NCBI GenBank assembly: GCA_016937825.1
Contig: JAFGVT010000045.1
Coordinates: forward strand, 1-18,038
Direction of reading: 5' to 3'
DNA from: Fidelibacterota bacterium
GTDB taxonomy: Bacteria > Fidelibacterota > Fidelibacteria > Fidelibacterales > Fidelibacteraceae
DNA: 18,038 nt
Every line of letters starts with the position of its first letter. Position 1 is the first letter of the stretch. This document shows, in pieces, positions 1 to 6,363 of this stretch. Under the pieces are notes generated by a model. It searched no databases and was not told where the DNA came from. It worked only from the letters and a program-made list of their open reading frames with translations. The translations under genes were made by a program, and so were the position numbers.

Positions 1-624
1 GACTACCTGAAGAAGGAGAACCTGCATCTCAGGAACGGACATTCGTTTCACAAGGTGAGCGATTCCAAATACGGCGACACGATGGCCAGCCGTTTTTCGG
101 ATATCCGCAACAACGACCTGATCGTGCTGGTCGCAAATTTCGTCGATATTCTTGCGCACAAGCGCTCCGTTTCCGACATCCTGCTTGAGATCGTTCCGGA
201 CGAAGCGGGCTACCGCAATGTGGTCCGCAACTGGATGGAGAACTCCTATCTGCGGCGGGTCATCGAACTGGCCGGCGACGCGGGGTTCCATGTCGTGATC
301 ACCTCGGACCACGGCAGTCTGCGCGTGAACCGGGGATCGGTGGTCAAGGCCGACCGCGACTCCACGGACAGCCTTCGTTACAAAACGGGACGTAATCTCG
401 TCGTGCAAAGCAAGACCGCCGTTTATACCAAGGATGCCGCGGCCTTCCGCCTCCCGCAGACCCAGCTGGCCACGACCTATATTTTCGCGCGGGACGACTA
501 TTTCTTCCTTTACCCCAACAATATGAAAAAATACGAGAAGATCTACCCGGGCACCTTTCAGCATGGCGGCATCTCCATGGATGAAATGATCCTCCCGGTC
601 GCGATGCTGAGCCCGAAACGATGA
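1..624 (+). CDS. porX: PorX-type response regulator, PglZ-domain C-terminal part (5' end outside window)
   Basis: The reading frame is open from base 1 to the TGA at 622-624, so this is the last 207 codons of a longer gene; the GTG at 55 is internal, not a start. The visible part is a PglZ (alkaline-phosphatase superfamily) domain. It contains the metal-site motif VITSDHG, the block SLRYKTGRNL, and near the C-terminus the motif TFQHGGISMDEMILPV, all characteristic of PorX. In Bacteroidota, PorX is a response regulator (CheY-like receiver plus PglZ phosphodiesterase) that works with the kinase PorY and sigma factor SigP to control the type IX secretion system. The receiver domain would lie left of the window and is not visible. 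The stop overlaps the tsaE start (ATGA). PorX identity is from remembered family motifs; a stand-alone PglZ protein remains possible. Confidence 0.82.
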   Translation, partial: DYLKKENLHLRNGHSFHKVSDSKYGDTMASRFSDIRNNDLIVLVANFVDILAHKRSVSDILLEIVPDEAGYRNVVRNWMENSYLRRVIELAGDAGFHVVITSDHGSLRVNRGSVVKADRDSTDSLRYKTGRNLVVQSKTAVYTKDAAAFRLPQTQLATTYIFARDDYFFLYPNNMKKYEKIYPGTFQHGGISMDEMILPVAMLSPKR

Positions 625-1064
625 ACAAGAACCGCTACATTTTTATCAGCAAGTCCCCCGGGGATACGGTCGCACTGGGCAGCCGCATCGCTTCGCAATT
701 CAGGCCGAATGACGTGGTCGCGCTTTACGGCGACCTGGCTGCGGGAAAAACCACCTTTACCCAGGGTGTGTGCACCCGCCTGCATGCCGATCAGCCGGCG
801 ACCAGTCCGACCTTTACCCTGATCAACGAGTACAGCGGAGACCTGCCGATCTTTCATTTTGACTGTTACCGCATCAAGCACCCCGACGAGATCATCATGC
901 TGGGGTTTGACGAATACCTTGAAAAGGACGGCGTCGTACTGATCGAATGGCCGGAAAACATTGCGGCACATATTCCCGAAGACTGCCTTGAACTTCATCT
1001 GAGCTATGTCGACGACCATACGCGCGAGATCGTCATACGCTCGCCGAGAGAACTGGAGCTGTAA
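621..1064 (+). CDS. tsaE: tRNA threonylcarbamoyladenosine biosynthesis ATPase TsaE
   Basis: TsaE is the ATPase of the TsaB-TsaD-TsaE complex that transfers threonylcarbamoyl to A37 of ANN-decoding tRNAs (t6A) in the cytoplasm. The 147-residue protein is of normal family length. It has the P-loop GDLAAGKTT at residues 37-45, the family motif SPTFTL at 62-67, HFDCYR at 79-84, and a Walker B-like VVLIEWPE at 105-112. The ATG at 621 overlaps the porX stop by four bases and the stop abuts the tsaB start with no gap, so translation is probably coupled. tsaD is not in the window, as is common when t6A genes are split between loci. Confidence 0.96.
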   Translation: MNKNRYIFISKSPGDTVALGSRIASQFRPNDVVALYGDLAAGKTTFTQGVCTRLHADQPATSPTFTLINEYSGDLPIFHFDCYRIKHPDEIIMLGFDEYLEKDGVVLIEWPENIAAHIPEDCLELHLSYVDDHTREIVIRSPRELEL

Positions 1065-1721
1065 ATGATCCTGGCGCTTGAAACCTCTTCCCTGGTCTGC
1101 GGGGCCTCCCTGCACGAGAACGGCGAATGCATCGCCGAAAGCTACCTGCAGGAAGCCCGCGTTCATGCCGAAAAGCTGGTCGGCCTGGTCGGACAGCTGC
1201 TGGAGGATCAGACCATCCGCGTTGAAAAACTCCGGGCCGTGATCGTCTCCGCCGGACCGGGCTCCTTTACCGGCTTGCGGATCGGCATGAGCTTTGCCAA
1301 GGGACTCGTCTACCCGAACAAGATCCCCCTTGCGGGCGTGAACACGATGAACGCCTATCTGGCGGCCACGCGCGACACGGCGAAGGATGCCGAACAACCC
1401 GTCTGGGTCATCCGCTCGCACCGGGATTACATTTACGCCGCCGCCCTGCAGGATCCCGCGGGGCCGCTGGAGATCCGCTACGGGCAGATACGCGAACTTA
1501 AGGACTGGTTTCCCGACTGCCGTCACATTATTTCCAATGAAGCGCTTGCGGAGCTTGGGGACAGTCTCCGCGTGAGCGAACGTCCCGTGCTTCCCTCCAT
1601 GATCGGGGACTATTATATCCGCTACGGAAACGACAGCGCCGGAACCGACTACGACAGCCTGGTCCTGGAATACGGCATGGACTATAAGCCCAAAGAATGG
1701 AAACCGGATACAGCCGTATGA
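1065..1721 (+). CDS. tsaB: tRNA threonylcarbamoyladenosine biosynthesis protein TsaB
   Basis: TsaB is the inactive Kae1/YgjD-like (ASKHA fold) partner that dimerises with TsaD for t6A synthesis. The 218-residue protein opens with LALETS (residues 3-8), followed by HAEKL at 34-38 and the signature GPGSFTGLRIG at 64-74, all typical of TsaB. It lacks the metal-binding HxxxH of TsaD, which separates the two paralogues. The start ATG directly follows the tsaE TAA, and the TGA stop overlaps the rimI ATG by four bases. The C-terminal third is divergent, as usual in this family. Confidence 0.95.
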   Translation: MILALETSSLVCGASLHENGECIAESYLQEARVHAEKLVGLVGQLLEDQTIRVEKLRAVIVSAGPGSFTGLRIGMSFAKGLVYPNKIPLAGVNTMNAYLAATRDTAKDAEQPVWVIRSHRDYIYAAALQDPAGPLEIRYGQIRELKDWFPDCRHIISNEALAELGDSLRVSERPVLPSMIGDYYIRYGNDSAGTDYDSLVLEYGMDYKPKEWKPDTAV

Positions 1722-2164
1722 TGCGAATACGCGAGATGCGCTCCGGCGACATTCCGGAGGTCATGCTGATCGAAAAGGAAAGTTTTAACGATCCCTGGGC
1801 GGAGATACATTTTTATTCCGAGCTGTATCTGCCCGTCGCGATCACCTGGGTCGCCGTCAGCACGGGAAAGATCGCCGGATATCTCTGCTGCTGGAAGATC
1901 GAGGACGAACTGCATCTGAACAACATTGCGGTGCGCCGGGATGTCCGCCGGAAGGGCGTGGCCCAAAAGATGATGAACAAACTGATCCGGCTGGCGCGGG
2001 ACGAAGGGAAGCGGATCATTACCCTTGAGGTCAGCGACCGGAATCCCGCCGCGATCGCCTTCTATGAAAAGAACGGCTTCCTGCGCGAAGGATTCCGCCC
2101 GAACTACTACGAACACGATCATGCGAACGCGCTGATCCTGACGAAACACATGGAGACAACGTGA
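1718..2164 (+). CDS. rimI: Ribosomal protein S18-alanine N-acetyltransferase RimI (GNAT family)
   Basis: RimI acetylates the N-terminal alanine of ribosomal protein S18 from acetyl-CoA. I chose the ATG at 1718, which overlaps the tsaB stop as ATGA, over the in-frame ATG at 1697, which would add seven residues inside tsaB; this gives 148 residues, the usual RimI length. Visible GNAT features are the acetyl-CoA loop RRDVRRKGVA (73-82), the strand and helix LEVSDRNPAAIAFYEKNGF (103-121) with the expected Glu104 and Tyr116, and the C-terminal RPNYY. The tsaB-rimI neighbourhood is widespread in bacteria and supports RimI over a generic acetyltransferase. Its stop overlaps the surE GTG start. Confidence 0.93.
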   Translation: MMRIREMRSGDIPEVMLIEKESFNDPWAEIHFYSELYLPVAITWVAVSTGKIAGYLCCWKIEDELHLNNIAVRRDVRRKGVAQKMMNKLIRLARDEGKRIITLEVSDRNPAAIAFYEKNGFLREGFRPNYYEHDHANALILTKHMETT

Positions 2165-2931
2165 ACATCTTACTGGTGAACGATGACGGCATCGATGCCC
2201 CGGGCATTGCGAAACTGTATGAAGCCGTGCGCGGCTTCGGGTCCGTTACCGTCGTCGCTCCCGACGGCGAGCAGAGCGCGGTCGGCCACGGGATCACGCT
2301 CGACAAACCCATGCCCGTGCGGACCGTCGTGCGGGACGGCCTTTTTACCGGGACCGCCGTTTGCGGAACGCCTGCCGATTGCGTGAAGCTGGCGCTTACC
2401 GAGATCATGGACCATCGTCCCGACCTGGTGATCTCCGGGATCAATCTCGGCTGCAATACCGGTCTGAACGTGATCTATTCGGGAACGGTCGGCGGCGCTG
2501 CGGAAGCCGCTTTCAACCGCATCCCCGCCATTGCGGTCAGCCTGACAACCTACAAGGACCCGCTGTGGGAAACCGCCGTACGCTTTACCCGCGACCTGGT
2601 GCGGACCGTGATCGAACAAGGCATGCCGGAGGGCATCGTGCTGAATGTGAACATCCCGAACGTCCCCTCCGCCGCGATCGCCGGCGTGATGATCACCGAA
2701 CAGGGAATGGCGCAATGGAAAGAAAGCTTTTCCAAGCGCGTGGATCCCAAGGGCAGGACCTACTACTGGATGGGCGGGATCAAAAAAGAGCTGAGGGAAA
2801 AAGAAACAATAGATGATACTGCGATCAAAAACAATTATATTTCCGTAACGCCGATCCAGTTCAACCTGACGGCGTACGACAAGCTGGAACACCTGAAAAC
2901 CTGGGACCTTCACTACCGGAATGAAGACTAG
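2161..2931 (+). CDS. surE: 5'/3'-nucleotidase SurE
   Basis: SurE is a divalent-metal nucleoside monophosphate phosphatase (5'- and 3'-nucleotidase, often also exopolyphosphatase) linked to stationary-phase survival. It starts with GTG at 2161, overlapping the rimI stop by four bases. The 256-residue product shows NILLVNDDGIDAPGI at residues 2-16 with the paired metal ligands Asp8 and Asp9, the Ser ligand at 39 in EQSAVGHGITL, the segment VCGTPADCVKLAL, and SGINLG with the Asn ligand at 95, followed by YSGTVGGAAEA. All canonical metal residues are present, so it is predicted active. Its last 11 bases overlap the next gene. Confidence 0.96.
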   Translation: MNILLVNDDGIDAPGIAKLYEAVRGFGSVTVVAPDGEQSAVGHGITLDKPMPVRTVVRDGLFTGTAVCGTPADCVKLALTEIMDHRPDLVISGINLGCNTGLNVIYSGTVGGAAEAAFNRIPAIAVSLTTYKDPLWETAVRFTRDLVRTVIEQGMPEGIVLNVNIPNVPSAAIAGVMITEQGMAQWKESFSKRVDPKGRTYYWMGGIKKELREKETIDDTAIKNNYISVTPIQFNLTAYDKLEHLKTWDLHYRNED

Positions 2932-5320
2932 AACCCCCCGACATGTCTTTGCGCTTCTACTGCTTCTGGCGGTGGCGGCAGGCCTTACGGCCGCCAACCG
3001 TTCCGACGTGGACGAAGGAATCCAGCAATTTCAGCGCGGTGCCTATGAGAAAGCCCTGACCACCTTTCGCACCGCCTACGATTCGGAACCGATTTCCCGC
3101 AATGTGTTTGCCGCCGTGTCGCTGTTCATGATCGCCAAATGCGATTTCGAACTCGGGAATTACGATCAGGTTGTCCGGGACAGCCGGCTCTTTGAACGGA
3201 ACTTCCCGGAAAGCCGCTATCTTCCCGATGTCATGTTCGAACGCGCCAAAGCCCTGGCCATGAAGAAACAGTTCTACCCTGCCATGCTCTCCGCAATACG
3301 CATCCTGTCCCTTGAAGCGGATGAGGGGCTGAATCAGGATGTCATGACCTTCTGCGACGACCTTGCGCGCTATTATCTTTTACCCTCCGATTTCGAGATG
3401 CTTTCGCCCCTGATCGTGGGAGAGGCGTCATTAAACTACCTGAAGCTTCTTTGGGCGGAGCGCTGTATCGCCCTGGGGGATTATGCCGGAGCCAACGGCC
3501 TTCTGCAGGAAGTGAAGACGGGACTGACCCATGTCTCGTTCGTCAACAAATATAAGAACCTGATCAAGTACCTGAATAAAAGCGCCAAAAACGAAGAGCC
3601 CGAGATCACGGTCGCGGTGGTCCTTCCCCTTACCGGAAAATATTCCGAGACCGGGAACGAACTGCTTGAAGGCATCAAATACGCCTACGAGTCGAACCGC
3701 AATAAGAGCAAGAAGCGCGTCAACATTGTCATTGTGGACACCGAAAGCAAGATACAGACCGGTCTGAGCAATCTGAAAGCCCTGCTGGAGATGCAGGAAA
3801 TTGCCGCCGTGATCGGCCCCCTGACCAGTGAGATGGCCGTCTCCATGGCGCCGCTCTGCGAATACGCCGGCGTTCCCCTGATCGCACCGACGGCAACGGC
3901 GGACGATCTTACAAAAATGGGCGCTTCGATCTTTCAGCTGAATCCCGAACAGCAGCAGCGCGCCCGGGCGCTTGCCGATTATGCGACGGACCGGCTGAAT
4001 TGCCGCCGTTTCGGTATCATCGCCCCGACGACCGAGGACGGGATCGCGATCGCGAACGCCTTTATGAAAAGCGTGGAAAAGAACGGAGGACAGGTGGTGT
4101 CGAACGTCTGGTACAACGGAACGCCGACCGATATCAATGACAAGCTCTCCGAAATGAAAGACGACGCCGAATACCTGCCGCCCTATTTTTCCTACCTGAA
4201 AGGGTTTTATGAAGCCCGCGCCCTGGGCATGTTCGACACCAGCGCCGCGCCGCTGACCGACAGTCTGCTCGCCGTTTCACCCGACAGTCTGCTCGCCGAT
4301 ACGATGCTGTTCACGGCGCCCGCCGACAGCTTGCCGGATACCGCTTCGGTTGCGGTCCTGCCCGAACCTTTACCCCCCGACACGACCTTTATTCTGGAGA
4401 CCCTGTGGCCTGCCGATTCCACCGTCTATGACATCCTGGTGTACGGGACCGCTTCGGGCGCACCGGAAGTATACTCCGACTCCCTGATGGATCATCTGAA
4501 AAAGCAGGCCAAACACTGGCTCTCCGGCGAGGTCACGCTGGAAGAAAAATACAATACTCACATCACGGACAGCCTGTGTATTTTTCTCAGCGAACTGCGG
4601 GACAGTTCCGGGATCCTGCTTGTCAGACAGCTGCTTCGCGAACTGGATCCGGTCACGATCGATGCCGCACGCTACGGAGACTACCATTTTTCGCGCCTTG
4701 TTTCCGATACGATCCCGCTGCAGCCCTATATCGATATGGCGCGCGTTGAGTCGCTGAAGAGAACACTGGCTTCTACGGATTCTCTGTCGGCACTCTGGCT
4801 GCTTGCCAAAACCGACACCCTCCTGTTTCCCTATATCTTTCCCGTCGAAAATTTCGGGATCGATGCGGTGTACATGCCGATCCCGGAAAGCCATATCAAG
4901 TACATCGCCCCTCAGTGGGCAAGGAACCGTTTCGGCGCGCATCTCCTCGGGGACGGGAACTGGTACAACACCACCCTCCTCGCCCGGTATCGTTCCAATA
5001 TCGACAGCATGACCATTGCCAGTGATTATTATTGGGATTCCAAGGATATCGAACTGCGCCGTTTTGCAAAATATTTCACCCAAAAGACCAGCCTTCAGCC
5101 GAACCGCATCCATATTTACGGATATGAGAGCATGGACCTGTTAATGCGCATCATTGAGGATGGCGGGCAAAACGCCGCGGAGATCCGCAAGCGGCTGAAC
5201 AATCTCGAGGGCACTTACGGATTGATCCGCCGGATCACCTTTGATCCTGATCATCCCCGCAGCAACAGCGGGGTGCGGCTGATCCGTTTCTACAAAGGCA
5301 ACCTGACGCCGGTCAATTAA
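2921..5320 (+). CDS. Exported TPR plus periplasmic-binding-fold protein (LpoA/LppC-like), with large internal insertion
   Basis: This 799-residue exported protein overlaps surE by 11 bases. Residues 1-25 form a signal peptide (KTRTPRH, then an Ala/Leu core, probable cleavage near TAA-N); there is no lipobox Cys. Residues 27-222 are helical with TPR-like units such as IQQFQRGAYEKALTTFRTAY. From 228 a type I periplasmic-binding fold begins (EITVAVVLPLTGKYSETGNE, AAVIGPLTS, GVPLIAPTAT), as in LivJ-type receptors. After about residue 410 the fold is interrupted by roughly 230 residues rich in Asp-Ser-Leu, and resumes at FGIDAVYMPIPES (645 on) to the C-terminus. TPR plus binding fold is the plan of LpoA, the outer-membrane activator of penicillin-binding proteins, but LpoA is a lipoprotein and this one appears not to be. 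Ligand and partner are unknown. It converges with the Nudix gene, with only three bases between stop codons. Confidence 0.8.
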   Translation: MKTRTPRHVFALLLLLAVAAGLTAANRSDVDEGIQQFQRGAYEKALTTFRTAYDSEPISRNVFAAVSLFMIAKCDFELGNYDQVVRDSRLFERNFPESRYLPDVMFERAKALAMKKQFYPAMLSAIRILSLEADEGLNQDVMTFCDDLARYYLLPSDFEMLSPLIVGEASLNYLKLLWAERCIALGDYAGANGLLQEVKTGLTHVSFVNKYKNLIKYLNKSAKNEEPEITVAVVLPLTGKYSETGNELLEGIKYAYESNRNKSKKRVNIVIVDTESKIQTGLSNLKALLEMQEIAAVIGPLTSEMAVSMAPLCEYAGVPLIAPTATADDLTKMGASIFQLNPEQQQRARALADYATDRLNCRRFGIIAPTTEDGIAIANAFMKSVEKNGGQVVSNVWYNGTPTDINDKLSEMKDDAEYLPPYFSYLKGFYEARALGMFDTSAAPLTDSLLAVSPDSLLADTMLFTAPADSLPDTASVAVLPEPLPPDTTFILETLWPADSTVYDILVYGTASGAPEVYSDSLMDHLKKQAKHWLSGEVTLEEKYNTHITDSLCIFLSELRDSSGILLVRQLLRELDPVTIDAARYGDYHFSRLVSDTIPLQPYIDMARVESLKRTLASTDSLSALWLLAKTDTLLFPYIFPVENFGIDAVYMPIPESHIKYIAPQWARNRFGAHLLGDGNWYNTTLLARYRSNIDSMTIASDYYWDSKDIELRRFAKYFTQKTSLQPNRIHIYGYESMDLLMRIIEDGGQNAAEIRKRLNNLEGTYGLIRRITFDPDHPRSNSGVRLIRFYKGNLTPVN
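4257..4298 (+). repeat. Short in-frame direct repeat in the insertion of the 799-residue protein
   Basis: An 18-base unit, CCGACAGTCTGCTCGCCG, occurs identically at 4257-4274 and 4281-4298, a period of 24 bases (eight codons). It encodes successive units TDSLLAVS and PDSLLADT. Further, diverged Asp-Ser-Leu units follow in the protein (ADSLPD, SDSLMD, TDSLCI, TDSLSA). Only the first two are identical in DNA, so this looks like a recent small tandem duplication inside a degenerate repeat region. Confidence 0.85.
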
Positions 5321-5323
5321 TTT

Positions 5324-5725
5324 CTATCTTTTATCCGGATCGATTTCCTGCAGCATGCGGACAAGGGGCTTATCCCCTTCAAGCAGATCATAGCTGTTCA
5401 GTTTTTCCCGAAGCACCCAGGCCATGGATTCGAACTGCAGGTTCTGGATCGTGTGGTCGTGGTCAAGAATAGTGAAAAAGATCAGTTCGAAGGGCAATTC
5501 ACCGTCGTACTGAAAGGTATAGCGCGCGTAAGGTTTTTTCGTTTTGACGCGGATGCCCAGTTCTTCGCGGAGCTCCCGGTCGATCGCGGCTTCGGGAGAT
5601 TCGTCGTCCTCTACCTTGCCTCCGGGAAACTCCCATTTCCGGGGAAAACGCCGCTCATTTGCCCGACGCCTGCACAGCAGGACGAATCCGTCGAGCTCAA
5701 TGATCCCCGCAACGACCTGAAGCAT
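5324..5725 (-). CDS. Nudix hydrolase, MutT-like (NUDIX domain (deoxy)nucleoside triphosphate pyrophosphohydrolase)
   Basis: The 133-residue protein carries a complete Nudix box: Gly36, Glu42, Arg50-Glu51, Glu54-Glu55 and Gly57-Ile58 fit GX5EX7REUXEEXGU exactly, so metal-dependent diphosphate hydrolysis is expected. The N-terminus (VVAGIIELDGFVLLCRRRAN, then FPRKWEFPGGK) resembles MutT/8-oxo-dGTP diphosphatases, which cleanse the nucleotide pool, and the length matches. Substrate cannot be decided from sequence alone. Its ATG shares one base with the plsY stop (TGATG on the minus strand), so it is the last gene of the lipid operon. It ends three bases from the stop of the convergent exported-protein gene, with no terminator visible between them. 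Confidence 0.9.
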   Translation of the reverse strand: MLQVVAGIIELDGFVLLCRRRANERRFPRKWEFPGGKVEDDESPEAAIDRELREELGIRVKTKKPYARYTFQYDGELPFELIFFTILDHDHTIQNLQFESMAWVLREKLNSYDLLEGDKPLVRMLQEIDPDKR

Positions 5726-6348
5726 CAGAAATCCTTTTTGTTTTCTCTGCGCAGTATCCGGACAATGTTCTCCCGGTGGGTAAAGACGATAAAGAACGGC
5801 AGCACCAGGCTGAATACGAGCATTTGAGGAGAAACCGTCATGCCGAGGAGTAATTTAAACACGATCACCGAGATCGGAAAGAAAAATGATGCGACGATCG
5901 AGCCCACGCCGGACTGGCGCGAGATCAGTACGGTGATCACGAAAGCGGCCATACAGATCAGCCCGATCTCGGGGCGGAACGCAAAAATGATCCCCGCGGT
6001 CGTTGCGACCGCCTTCCCGCCGCGAAAGCGGATATAAACCGGAAAGGTGTGGCCGATGATCACCGCCGTGGCCAGCATGACGCGTGCGGTCTCAAAGCCC
6101 ATGGCACCGGTGAGCAACTCGGGCATCCACCACACGACGGCAAAGCCCTTGAAGGCGTCGACAATAAAGGTGATGGCTCCCGCTTTCCACCCCAGATTGC
6201 GGATCACATTCGTGGTGCCGACATTCCCGCTTCCATGCTCGCGGATATCATAGTCCCTTCCGCCGAAGATCTTTCCAAGGACCCAGGCGGTGGGAAATGA
6301 GCCGATCAGGTATGCCAGTGCGATCACCAGCAGGGTCATGACATTCAT
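5725..6348 (-). CDS. plsY: Acyl-phosphate:glycerol-3-phosphate acyltransferase PlsY
   Basis: PlsY is the inner-membrane enzyme that transfers the acyl group of acyl-phosphate to the 1-position of glycerol-3-phosphate, the first step of phospholipid synthesis. The 207-residue multi-pass protein has the three family motifs: GSGNVGTTN at 39-47, GHTFPVYIRFRGGK at 99-112, and THREN at 190-194. Membrane segments fill the spaces between them, and the C-terminus is basic (RRENKKDF). The start is supported by AGGAG six bases upstream. It lies 15 bases after the stop of the fatty-acid kinase fusion gene, whose product would supply its acyl-phosphate substrate, and overlaps the Nudix start by one base. 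Confidence 0.96.
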   Translation of the reverse strand: MNVMTLLVIALAYLIGSFPTAWVLGKIFGGRDYDIREHGSGNVGTTNVIRNLGWKAGAITFIVDAFKGFAVVWWMPELLTGAMGFETARVMLATAVIIGHTFPVYIRFRGGKAVATTAGIIFAFRPEIGLICMAAFVITVLISRQSGVGSIVASFFFPISVIVFKLLLGMTVSPQMLVFSLVLPFFIVFTHRENIVRILRRENKKDF

Positions 6349-6363
6349 ATGAACTCCTGTGTG

